From the NCBI GenBank assembly GCA_021841005.1, contig JAKBVZ010000018.1, forward strand, positions 52,929 through 116,928: a DNA stretch of 64,000 nucleotides, in the 5' to 3' direction. Under the pieces are notes generated by a model that saw nothing but the letters and a program-made list of their open reading frames with translations, was not told the DNA's origin and made no database searches. The position numbers and the translations under genes are program-made. This document shows, one piece after another, positions 25,250 through 37,296 of this stretch; within the stretch, counting starts at the first letter, position 1, and every line of letters begins with the position of its first letter. The stretch comes from Actinomycetes bacterium (GTDB taxonomy: Bacteria > Actinomycetota > Acidimicrobiia > Acidimicrobiales > JAMCPL01).

Positions 25250-26854
25250 CTACTCATGCCCATACCCCATGCCAGATTGCACACCCATACCGTCAGCAAA
25301 ACACACCGGAGGTGGCGGGAGCGAGGGAGCTGCGCTCTCGATGGCAGCCGCCACACGAAACATCACTGGCTCACCTAGTGCCGGCGCAAGCACTTGCACC
25401 CCGACCGGCAATCCATCATCATCTACGCCAAAGGGAACGCTGATAGCCGGATGCCCGGCCAGGTTGGAGGGGATGGTGCATACATCTGAAAGATACATCG
25501 CCAGCGGATCGCCTGTCTTCTCCCCTACGCCAAACGCCGTGGCCGGTGTCGTAGCACCAAGAAGCACGTCATGATCGCGGTACACGGCCGCGAACGCATC
25601 CACAAGGACTGCGCGCACCCGCTGTGCTTGACCGTAATAGGCATCATAGTATCCTGCCGAAAGAGCATATGTACCGAGCATGATGCGCCTCTTTACTTCC
25701 GAGCCAAAACCGCTGCTGCGCGTTCTGGACATCATCGACGTAGTGTCCTCTGCATCGACCCGTAATCCATAACGTATGCCGTCGTAACGCGCGAGATTAG
25801 ATGAGGCCTCGGCCGGAGCAATCAAGTAATACGCGCCCAGTGCGTAGTGCAGTTCCGGGATGGACACCTCCTCCACCGTAGCTCCAAGTGACACAAGCGC
25901 AGCAGCTGCTTCCTCGACCCGGCGACGCACATCAGGAGCGGCATCGCTGGTAATTTCCTTCAGCACGCCGACCCTCAACCCTTCAATGGCACCATCCATC
26001 AAGCCGTGGCTGGCCGGCCAGATGTAGGCGTCCTCTCCAGGCATCGATCCATACGACGCATCGACCACACCTTCCTGGCCGGATACGGCTACTCCATCCG
26101 CAAGGGTCAGCAACCCTGTATCCACATCCCGGCGCACCTTTAGAGAAGTACTGTCTCTCGGATCGTGACCCGCTATCACGGAGAAGACTAGGGCAACATC
26201 CTCAACCGTGGTGCCGAACGGACCTACCTGGTCGAGCGAGCTTGCAAAAGCAACCAGACCATAGCGAGATACCATGCCATAAGTAGGCTTCATGCCCACG
26301 ACGCCACACAGAGCGGCAGGCTGGCGTATGGAGCCTCCCGTGTCAGATCCCAGCGCCACGACGGAGAGCCCCGACGCGACTGCTGCCGCTGATCCCCCAC
26401 TCGACCCACCAGGTACCCGATCTGCATCGTAAGGATTGCGAGTGGCCCAAAACGCTGAGTTTTCAGTAGAAGATCCCATAGCAAATTCATCCATATTGGT
26501 CTTGCCGACTATCACCGCACCGGCTCGCTCCAGCTTCTCCACCACCGTGGCGCTATAGGGTGGCCGCCAATTTTCCAAGATATGCGATGCACAGGTAGTG
26601 GGAACGCCTCTCGTGCAGAGATTATCCTTTATGGCAACCGGTACACCCGCAAGAGGGCCAGGGTCCTTCCCCATCTCTACCAGCCTATCAATCCTTGTTG
26701 CCTGTTCTACGGCGTGGTCTGCCATCACCGTCAGGAAAGCGTGCAATTCCCGGTCAAAAGATTCAATGGCTTCGAGATAACGTTCCGTGATACTGGTTGC
26801 ACTTACCCTTCCCTGGCGCACCTGCGCAGAAACATCACCGGCAGAAGCCCTCAT
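25250..26854 (-). CDS. gatA: Asp-tRNA(Asn)/Glu-tRNA(Gln) amidotransferase subunit A
   Basis: 534 residues. GatA is the amidase that releases ammonia from glutamine for GatB. The amidase signature is intact: catalytic Lys in GVPVAIKDNLCT, cis-Ser and nucleophile in VPGGSSGGSAAAVA and GSDTGGSIRQPAAL, with PTYGMVSRYGLVAFASSLDQ. An insertion at about 245-290 (around ADGVAVSGQEGVVDASYGS) and a Gly/Met-rich tail (MGVQSGMGYGHE) make it about 40 residues longer than usual. The ATG overlaps the gatC stop by ATGA, so the subunits are translationally coupled. Confidence 0.97.
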   Translation of the reverse strand: MRASAGDVSAQVRQGRVSATSITERYLEAIESFDRELHAFLTVMADHAVEQATRIDRLVEMGKDPGPLAGVPVAIKDNLCTRGVPTTCASHILENWRPPYSATVVEKLERAGAVIVGKTNMDEFAMGSSTENSAFWATRNPYDADRVPGGSSGGSAAAVASGLSVVALGSDTGGSIRQPAALCGVVGMKPTYGMVSRYGLVAFASSLDQVGPFGTTVEDVALVFSVIAGHDPRDSTSLKVRRDVDTGLLTLADGVAVSGQEGVVDASYGSMPGEDAYIWPASHGLMDGAIEGLRVGVLKEITSDAAPDVRRRVEEAAAALVSLGATVEEVSIPELHYALGAYYLIAPAEASSNLARYDGIRYGLRVDAEDTTSMMSRTRSSGFGSEVKRRIMLGTYALSAGYYDAYYGQAQRVRAVLVDAFAAVYRDHDVLLGATTPATAFGVGEKTGDPLAMYLSDVCTIPSNLAGHPAISVPFGVDDDGLPVGVQVLAPALGEPVMFRVAAAIESAAPSLPPPPVCFADGMGVQSGMGYGHE

Positions 26855-27180
26855 GGCTCGTCCTCCATGATCCTCGGAACCTTGAACATTCCATCCTGAG
26901 CCTCCGGTGCCATGGACAACACTTCATCACGATCAATACACGCCGCTGGCCGGTCCTCCCGTACCACATTGGTGGCGGACAGTGGATTCGATGCCGCAGA
27001 TACGGACGAGGTATCGATGGAAGACACCTGCGCGGCATGATCCAGAACGGCGCAAAGTTGATCGGTATACTGATCCAGCTCCTCATCGCTTAAATCCAGC
27101 CGCGCCAAGCGAGCAACAAGAGCCACTTGCTCACGGCTGATCCGGTTTCCTGGGGTATCTGCCGAGTCGTCCTTATTCAT
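26851..27180 (-). CDS. gatC: Asp-tRNA(Asn)/Glu-tRNA(Gln) amidotransferase subunit C
   Basis: 109 residues from the ATG at 27180, which follows a GTGGGAGT. GatC is the small belt subunit that holds GatA and GatB together. Visible are the helix VALVARLARLDLSDEELDQY, the linker QLCAVLDHAAQVSSIDT and the C-terminal DRDEVLSMAPEAQDGMFKVP ending PRIMEDEP, the usual last motif of the family. The frame is open to 27279, but the extra residues are unlike GatC. The gene begins the gatCAB operon. Confidence 0.95.
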   Translation of the reverse strand: MNKDDSADTPGNRISREQVALVARLARLDLSDEELDQYTDQLCAVLDHAAQVSSIDTSSVSAASNPLSATNVVREDRPAACIDRDEVLSMAPEAQDGMFKVPRIMEDEP

Positions 27181-27287
27181 AGACTCCCACTCTAGCAGTA
27201 CGCTGGCAATATGCACCCAGCGCCTCGGACGTACTATCCTGTCCTTTGGCATGACACATCGAAACAGGTGATGTATCATTACAAGTA

Positions 27288-27311
27288 CTTCTTGACCATA
27301 TGGTCAAGAAG
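27288..27311. promoter_or_regulatory. perfect 24-bp palindrome, probable operator
   Basis: The left arm CTTCTTGACCAT and right arm ATGGTCAAGAAG are exact reverse complements. It lies in the divergent gap between gatC and the SCP2 gene, 57 bp before the SCP2 ATG. The core TTGACCATATGGTCAA has the form of a TetR-family operator. It could control either side; the SCP2 gene is the likelier target. No regulator gene lies next to it. Confidence 0.65.
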
Positions 27312-27367
27312 CTGTCACGAAAATACGCGGTCTAAAGGGACCCATAATAGAGGAGGAAGACGGAGAC

Positions 27368-27781
27368 ATGGCAGGATACCAGTTCCTGAGCGACGAGTGG
27401 ATTGATGAAGCCAGGAAGATAAGGGCCGAATACGAAGGTCAGGAAACCGGCACAAGGCCGGTCGAGGTAAAAGCAAACCTGGTCATTACTGAAGTACCAT
27501 TCAAGGAGAACGGGACCATCGAAGCTCATCTCGACACGACAGGCATCGGAGTGGATGTCGATCTCGGCCACCTGGATGATTCCCAGCTCAAAATCACTCT
27601 TGACTATGGAACTGCCAAGGCGATACTGATCGAAGCCAACGCACAGGCAGGCATGCAGGCATTCATGGCCGGCAAGATAAAGGTGGAAGGCGACATGGCT
27701 AAGCTTATGGCGTTGCAAGCTGCCCCTCCAGATGCCACTACAGAGGAGGTTACCAAGCGTTTGCAGGAGATCACCGCCTGA
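27368..27781 (+). CDS. SCP-2 sterol-transfer-like protein
   Basis: 137 residues behind AGGAGGAAG. The fold of sterol carrier protein 2 is recognisable: YQFLSDEWIDEARKIRAEY at the start, the strand region LKITLDYGTAKAILIEAN, and the hydrophobic-pocket helices AGMQAFMAGKIKVEGDMAKL with the family hallmark G-K-I-K-V-E-G-D-M. Bacterial members are thought to bind acyl chains or hydrophobic ligands; physiological ligand unknown. It stands alone, with a perfect palindrome upstream and a hairpin downstream, so it is probably a single-gene, regulated unit. Confidence 0.9.
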   Translation: MAGYQFLSDEWIDEARKIRAEYEGQETGTRPVEVKANLVITEVPFKENGTIEAHLDTTGIGVDVDLGHLDDSQLKITLDYGTAKAILIEANAQAGMQAFMAGKIKVEGDMAKLMALQAAPPDATTEEVTKRLQEITA

Positions 27782-27784
27782 CCT

Positions 27785-27808
27785 CTCCCAGCCTTAAAAG
27801 GCCGGGAG
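27785..27808 (+). terminator. hairpin after the SCP2 gene
   Basis: CTCCCAGCC, loop TTAAAA, GGCCGGGAG: a 9-bp stem with one mismatch starting 4 bp after the stop. No T-run follows, so it is a weak or Rho-assisted terminator candidate. Confidence 0.5.
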
Positions 27809-28006
27809 TCGCCGCATCCTGTTAACCTCTCTTTTCCGACGCGTGCCGGATCATTAGCACGTCGTTGCACGATCCTTGGTGGATGGCCTGACCACTGGCA
27901 TCTCGCTCATGACTTCCGCAGGACTTGCGGGGTGCGATTACTCAGCGGCTGGAGAGCGAGAAGAAAAGGAATGCCAAGGTTCTCTGGACCGCCACGGGAA
28001 CGGTCG

Positions 28007-31746
<3,740 letters not shown>

Positions 31747-31946
31747 GGATGTCTCCTGTTCACCAGATAGGTCAAGAATGCCTGCGAAGTTGCCAGCCGA
31801 CAGCATGCAGAGAATACACGTAGTAAGCAATTCCAGGTTGCACTAGATCTCCGAACCAACTCGTCTCTGCACCATATCGGACCTTCCATGGCTACGAGAC
31901 AACTGCGATAGCAGTGGAGCAGCAACGCTCATAGGCCTAACGGGCA

Positions 31947-33074
31947 CTATGACGCCTTCCTCAGCTGCTCGACAGACGATATGACAACCTCTGCGGCTGA
32001 CTCTATCTCTTCCAAAGTGGTTGTATGTCCCAGGGAAAAACGGACAGCTCCGCGTGCTTCCTGGTGAGGATATCCCATGGCTAATAGAACGTGGCTGGGC
32101 TGGATCGCACCACTCGAGCAGGCGGAACCGCCCGACGCACACACGCCGCGCTCATCGATTAAGAAAAGTAACTCCTGCTGATCCACCCCATCGAAGATCA
32201 CGCTCAACGTACCGGGGACCTTCGCGAACCGGTCGGCAGCGGTCTCCTCCATGATCTCTATACTGCTACGGAGTAGATCTGCAAAGTGGTCTCTCAGCTT
32301 GGATACGCGTTCCTTCTCCTCGTCTCTCACCTTGGCCGCCGCGTCAAAAGCTGCCGCCATCCCGACTATACCTGCCACATTGTGCGTACCGGGTCTTCTG
32401 GAGTTCTCGTGACTCCCGCCACGCAACAGGGGGTTGTAAGGAGTTCCATCTCTTATCACCAGCGCACCGACACCCTTTGGGCCTCCCACTTTGTGTGCAC
32501 TCACAGATATCAACGCAGCATCGCGGGCCTCTTCCGAAAGATCCATCCACGATGCCGCTTGGACGGCATCTGTATGCAATATAGCTTGCGGCGAGCGGAG
32601 GCGCATCATTGCAGCGATAGTGCTAATGGGCTGTATGGTACCTACTTCATTGTTGACCAGCATCACCGACACCAGCGATACTTCCGGATCCAGTAGTGAC
32701 TCCAGGTAATCGAGGTCCACTATACCGCCGTGGTTAACCCTGATAAGCGTAGCGCCTATGTCGCTACATGGCGCCAGTACTCCACGATGCTCGAACGCAC
32801 TGCAAAGTACCCTACCTCCCCTAGCCTTGTGCACCCCCATCACGGCCAAGTTGTCGGCTTCAGTACCCCCGCTGGTAAAGACCACTTCGGAGGGCAGGCA
32901 CCCGAGATGTTCCGCCATACGATCCCTAGCATCTTCCACTGCATCTCGAGCTTGGCGGGATACAGAGTGGGAGCCGGACGGATTACCATAGTAGGTGGTG
33001 ATATAGGGCATCATGGCATCTATGGCTTCACGTCTCATCGGACTCGTGGCTGCATGGTCAAGATAGGAGATCAC
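31947..33074 (-). CDS. iscS: cysteine desulfurase (IscS/NifS family)
   Basis: 375 residues from the GTG at 33074. The PLP enzyme takes sulfur from cysteine for Fe-S clusters and tRNA thiolation. Motifs: YLDHAATSPMRREAID at the N-terminus, FTSGGTEADNLAVMG, VNNEVGTIQP, HTDAVQAASWMDL, the PLP lysine in SAHKVGGPKGVGALV, and the active-site Cys loop SGGSACSSGAIQPSHV. The start is inferred: a TATACT box lies 7 nt before this GTG (leaderless), and homologues begin directly at the YLDHAAT segment; an ATG at 33155 is the alternative. Next to mnmA, it probably supplies MnmA. Confidence 0.95.
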   Translation of the reverse strand: MISYLDHAATSPMRREAIDAMMPYITTYYGNPSGSHSVSRQARDAVEDARDRMAEHLGCLPSEVVFTSGGTEADNLAVMGVHKARGGRVLCSAFEHRGVLAPCSDIGATLIRVNHGGIVDLDYLESLLDPEVSLVSVMLVNNEVGTIQPISTIAAMMRLRSPQAILHTDAVQAASWMDLSEEARDAALISVSAHKVGGPKGVGALVIRDGTPYNPLLRGGSHENSRRPGTHNVAGIVGMAAAFDAAAKVRDEEKERVSKLRDHFADLLRSSIEIMEETAADRFAKVPGTLSVIFDGVDQQELLFLIDERGVCASGGSACSSGAIQPSHVLLAMGYPHQEARGAVRFSLGHTTTLEEIESAAEVVISSVEQLRKAS

Positions 33075-33327
33075 GTAATCAAGTATAGATGCCGTCGCAC
33101 CGTCGGCATGACCAGCCACGCCCCGCAAGCCTTTGGGACTATAGCAGGGAAACATTCAACTAGACTGTCCCGCAATCCTGCCGGAAGGCCATCGGAATAC
33201 CAGGAAAAATTGCTGTTCATCACCCACTGGCCACTGGCCTGCCATACTAAGCTATATTGAATAGGGATAAAATGAAGATTGTATCCGTCTAAGCAAGGAT
33301 ACATGAGCGATACAGGAGACCGACATC

Positions 33328-34308
33328 ATGGGTGAGCTCAGGCTCGATCCTTTAACAGGCAGGTGGGTAGTGATTGATCCAAAAAGGATCGACCGCCCGT
33401 TCAGTTTTGCCCCGCGTATTCCAGTGGTGCAGAGTGACCAGACACGACCCTGCCCATTCTGCCCTGGCAATGAGGATGCCACGTCTCCTGTACTGGAAAC
33501 GTACAGCACGTCCGGCAAGTGGCTGGTAAGGGTCGTAGCCAACCGGTATCCTGCCTTCGAAGGCGATGGTCCGTTCGTCGTCGATCATAGAGGACCTGTG
33601 TTCACCCAGGCAACTGCTGGCGGGATCCACGAAGTACTGGTTCTCTCTCCCGACCACAGATCGGGGTGGGATTCTGTCGACAGCGCACAGAGTTCCGTCA
33701 TAATGGCCGCCATACGCGACAGGATGGAGCATCACGCTTTGACGCCAGGGATCCGCTACAGCCAGGCGCTGGTCAACGCTGGGAGAGAAGCCGGCGCATC
33801 TATAGAGCACCCTCACGCTCAACTAATGGCGATACCGTTTGTCCCAAGGGAATTAGCTGACGAGCAGGCTGGATTCGCACGTTTCGCCGGACGGTGCGTG
33901 CTGTGCACCACTGTGGACGTAGAGGTCCTCGCTGGTCACCGGCTTGTGTATGCAGATGACCGCGTTATCGTGGTATGCCCGTTCTGGAGCGGAACCCCCT
34001 TCGAGATGTTGATCATCCCACGTACACACAGTCCACATCTTCACCGCAGTACGCCCCAGGATGCCAGTGCTGTAGCCACCGCTATCGGGATGGCGCTTCA
34101 CCAGCTAAGAGAGCATATAGGTGACGTGTCGTACAACATTGTTTTCCACTCAGCACCCTACAGGGCACCAGATCCTTTTCACTGGCATGTACATATCCTG
34201 CCCAAGTTGACCACTGTCGCCGGATTCGAACTCGGTACCGGCGTACTGATCAACGTCGTCGCCCCCGAAGACGCGACACATATCATCCGGCTCTCTGCTG
34301 CAGCCTGA
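33328..34308 (+). CDS. galT: galactose-1-phosphate uridylyltransferase
   Basis: 326 residues behind CAGGAGACC. GalT (HIT superfamily) exchanges UMP between UDP-glucose and galactose-1-phosphate in the Leloir pathway. Motifs: LRLDPLTGRWVVIDPKR, zinc-type cysteines PCPFCPGNED, ANRYPAF, the catalytic SIEHPHAQLMAIP (H-P-H), CVLC, and FHWHVHILPKL. It stands alone between the divergent cysteine desulfurase and the convergent phosphofructokinase. No galK or galE is in the window. It may also act on other sugar phosphates, as some actinobacterial relatives do. Confidence 0.94.
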   Translation: MGELRLDPLTGRWVVIDPKRIDRPFSFAPRIPVVQSDQTRPCPFCPGNEDATSPVLETYSTSGKWLVRVVANRYPAFEGDGPFVVDHRGPVFTQATAGGIHEVLVLSPDHRSGWDSVDSAQSSVIMAAIRDRMEHHALTPGIRYSQALVNAGREAGASIEHPHAQLMAIPFVPRELADEQAGFARFAGRCVLCTTVDVEVLAGHRLVYADDRVIVVCPFWSGTPFEMLIIPRTHSPHLHRSTPQDASAVATAIGMALHQLREHIGDVSYNIVFHSAPYRAPDPFHWHVHILPKLTTVAGFELGTGVLINVVAPEDATHIIRLSAAA

Positions 34309-34381
34309 GTTCGCTCCCGCTCGCCGCTTGCCGAAACGATTGCACGCGCGGCTCCAAGTAAGCCGTGCTTAGAGGCCGGCA

Positions 34382-35473
34382 CTAGCCCAGAAGAGCTCGT
34401 GCCACGCCGTCGTAGAGTTCCATGTCGAGGAACTTGGTTTCTCTGGTCCCTTCCTCCAGAGGCAGCGTAACCACCTGGCCGCATCGCAATGCAACCATGT
34501 TGCCGACCGCACCGCTGTGTATGGCCCTAACTGCTGCAACGCCGAAACGAGTGGCCAGCACCCTGTCAAACGCAGTCGGAGTACCCCCACGCTGGACATG
34601 CCCAAGGATGGTAACCCTTGCCTCGAACCCCGTTCTTTTCTCCACTTCCGTGGCAAGCCAGGATCCTATCCCGCCCATACGTGCATGTCCGAACGCATCA
34701 CGGGCCATATCCTGCATGGCCCTCTCCATCCCATCCCTATCAGGGCCGGGCACAAGCGTCGATCCCTCGCCTATTACGATGATTGATGAGTATTGCCCGC
34801 TGGTATGCCGTTTCACGATCCTCTGGCATACCTCGTCAACATCAAAGGGTCTCTCAGGAACGATGATCTCAGCCACTCCACCGGCAATACCGGCATAAGT
34901 CGCAATCCATCCTGCGCTCCTGCCCATGACTTCGCATACTATGACGCGATGATGGGACTCTGCGGTCGTCTTCAACCGGTCTATCGCTTCGGTGGCGATC
35001 TGAACGGCAGTGTCAAAGCCGAAAGTAAGTTCTGTGCCGCTCAGATCGTTGTCGATTGTCTTCGGTACGCCTACTACGGGAATACCCGACTCGTACAGCT
35101 TGGTGGCGACACCGAGGGTATCGTCACCCCCTATGGCCACGAGCGCGTTCACTCCCGCTGCGTCCAGCCCTTCTTTTACCTTGGCAATACCATCCTCCAT
35201 TGCAAATGGATTGGTACGCGAGGTGCCAAGTATCGTGCCACCTTGCGTGAGTAGATCACGGCAGTCTTCCACGCGAAGTTCAGTTGCCCTGCTCTCGAGC
35301 ACGCCCTTCCAGCCGTCATGAAAACCGGCCACAGAATCGCCATACGACAACACTGCCGTCATCACTACTGCACGTATCACGGCATTCAATCCAGGGCAGT
35401 CACCGCCGCCCGTGAGTACTCCTATCCGTAATGTCGATTCATTGCTTTGGTTACTGATCATGTGAATGATCAT
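34382..35473 (-). CDS. pfkA: 6-phosphofructokinase, predicted PPi-dependent
   Basis: 363 residues. Fold and motifs of the PFKA superfamily: IGVLTGGGDCPGLNAVIRAV, TQGGTILGTSRTNP, PKTIDNDLSGTELTFGFDTA, EVMGRSAGWIATYAGI, VTILGHVQRGGTP. The loop that decides the phosphoryl donor reads GGDDTLG, with Asp at the position equivalent to E. coli Gly104, and Lys follows the Pro in PKTIDND (Gly124 in E. coli). In characterised enzymes, for example that of Amycolatopsis methanolica, this Asp plus Lys marks PPi use, whereas ATP enzymes of the same group have Gly. PPi dependence is therefore predicted, not shown. The first ATG (35473) and the fifth codon ATG are both possible starts. Confidence 0.92.
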   Translation of the reverse strand: MIIHMISNQSNESTLRIGVLTGGGDCPGLNAVIRAVVMTAVLSYGDSVAGFHDGWKGVLESRATELRVEDCRDLLTQGGTILGTSRTNPFAMEDGIAKVKEGLDAAGVNALVAIGGDDTLGVATKLYESGIPVVGVPKTIDNDLSGTELTFGFDTAVQIATEAIDRLKTTAESHHRVIVCEVMGRSAGWIATYAGIAGGVAEIIVPERPFDVDEVCQRIVKRHTSGQYSSIIVIGEGSTLVPGPDRDGMERAMQDMARDAFGHARMGGIGSWLATEVEKRTGFEARVTILGHVQRGGTPTAFDRVLATRFGVAAVRAIHSGAVGNMVALRCGQVVTLPLEEGTRETKFLDMELYDGVARALLG

Positions 35474-35655
35474 ATCCTCTCTGTGAGGACATCAAGAACA
35501 GCCGACCTGTATCGTGATCTCACGCCGCCATGGGTAGTGGTATTGACAAGCAGGATCAGCACCGCATGCTGCCGGGGAGGTCATGGAGAGGTGCAAATTC
35601 GCGACCGGGAGTGTATCGGGACGGCCAGGGTACCGGCAAGCCACTGGACAAGCCA

Positions 35656-37065
35656 TTAGGAGGAATCCGAGGTCGTAGGCAGGCCACCGTTCAGGACAGC
35701 AGGCTTCATCAAGTGGAGCAAAGCATCAAAGTACTCTACCTGAGGTGGCACTATGCCCACGATTCCAGCTACATTCAGGTATCCCTTGATCAATATCCTG
35801 CCATTACGATCTTCCCAGGCTTCCACCAGCCTGCCCACCTCTCCTGCACTCAATGGATCTCGTTCGGCCAGCGCATCCAGCGCAACGTCGTGCAGCGACA
35901 GCAGTAGGGTGGCAAGATCGTACAGAGGCGAGAAGAACAGCGGGGCACCGCCGGACGCACCTTCCACGACCCTCCCTAGATACCAGCCATACTCTCCCCG
36001 CCGTACACTGTTCAGGTCGAAGCTGCCATGCAGTCTTACCTGGTAAAAGGGCACGCTGGCTTCACCCAGCAACTGTATGCACTGGTATGCGCCGGCATGG
36101 TCACCATCAGTTGCCCCTTGGACCATCCACTTGCCCAAGCCGTCCAGGAATGCCGCCATGTCCATCCTGTAACGGCCAAAGGCCTTGTCCAACGCAAGAT
36201 GCATCCTGGCCAGCATCTCCCCGATCTTGTATGCTTCCGGCGCAAAATCCGCCCCTGCATCCTGCGGTGCGCACTGCGCAGAGCACAGGTCCCGGAGCGA
36301 TGTCAGTGCGACGTCCCAGCCGCTTGAAGTCCCCGGCATGTATTCCTGCAGGACCCCCAGATCGTATCCTCCTCGCGTCCATGTGGCAATCGGAGCAAAC
36401 ATGTTGTTGAAGCCGGCATCATCCAGTGCAACAAGCATTTCGATTCCAGGATTTTTCCCTGCAGTCAGGCTCCTGATGATGGTGCACATGACGGTCTCAT
36501 CAATGACGTATACTGCCGAATCTCCGTCAAAAGCCTCTTTCCGGACCGTTCCGGTAAGTCCATGGGGTAATCGCCTGGCAGGTTTGATTCCCGAGCTACC
36601 AAGAATGAACCGGGAAAGGGCGGTCACCATCTCCTGATCATCCAACGCATCGACCGCAACCGCCAACCCATCACTGTCTTCATAAAGACCCAGTACGGGA
36701 CTGCCGCAGTCGGCAAAGAACCTGGCTTCGTCTGCAGGCGCCCGTAGCCCTACCACAACGTGATAGAGAGTATCGCCATGCCGGACCATGACATCCAGCA
36801 GGCCGGGCCTCCCTGGCGACAGAACGACCGTATCCACGATCTCCAGATTTTCCGGTACCCGCACATCGTTGACATCGAACTCACCGTTGGCCTGCGCTGT
36901 GCCCAGGCCAACGGGTTCCGACTCTCCTGATGGTCGGTACTCTGCAGCCTGCTGCCTGGAGACCGCCTTGCAAGCGATTTCCCGCAGCGAGGCGACCGTG
37001 CCGACGCCTTCACCCGCTTCCTGCACAAAGCTGGAACCCAAGGCCTGCTCGCGTGATTCGGTCAT
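35656..37065 (-). CDS. maltokinase-like protein, catalytic motifs degenerate
   Basis: 469 residues behind ACGAGG. The layout matches maltokinase (Mak/Pep2), which makes maltose-1-phosphate for the GlgE glucan pathway and associates with TreS. However, the catalytic loop, HGDYHLGQ in active enzymes, reads LHGSFDLNSV, and the metal-binding DFEGEP reads GRVVEGASGG. The aspartate, the histidine and the DFE are thus gone, while flanking structure such as FYQVRLHG, GWYLGR and PLYDLATLLLSLHDVALDAL is kept. A non-catalytic TreS partner or regulatory subunit is the likely role (inference). treS lies 231 bp upstream on the same strand. Confidence 0.8.
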   Translation of the reverse strand: MTESREQALGSSFVQEAGEGVGTVASLREIACKAVSRQQAAEYRPSGESEPVGLGTAQANGEFDVNDVRVPENLEIVDTVVLSPGRPGLLDVMVRHGDTLYHVVVGLRAPADEARFFADCGSPVLGLYEDSDGLAVAVDALDDQEMVTALSRFILGSSGIKPARRLPHGLTGTVRKEAFDGDSAVYVIDETVMCTIIRSLTAGKNPGIEMLVALDDAGFNNMFAPIATWTRGGYDLGVLQEYMPGTSSGWDVALTSLRDLCSAQCAPQDAGADFAPEAYKIGEMLARMHLALDKAFGRYRMDMAAFLDGLGKWMVQGATDGDHAGAYQCIQLLGEASVPFYQVRLHGSFDLNSVRRGEYGWYLGRVVEGASGGAPLFFSPLYDLATLLLSLHDVALDALAERDPLSAGEVGRLVEAWEDRNGRILIKGYLNVAGIVGIVPPQVEYFDALLHLMKPAVLNGGLPTTSDSS

Positions 37066-37296
37066 ATCATATACCTCGTTGCCATACTACCAGCAACGTC
37101 ACCCAACCGCCTCTGCCTGCCGCCTGCACCCGCCGGTACAACCCAGTAGCTCCACCCGGCGACCCTGCTCACCTCGGAACACACACAGACCTCAGATACA
37201 ATTGGTTCTCGACGTGCATCACCCTATTCATGGGCTACTGATCCCCGTTGCCGATAATGCCTTGCCGGTAGTCCAGTCCATCATGATCGATCGCGC

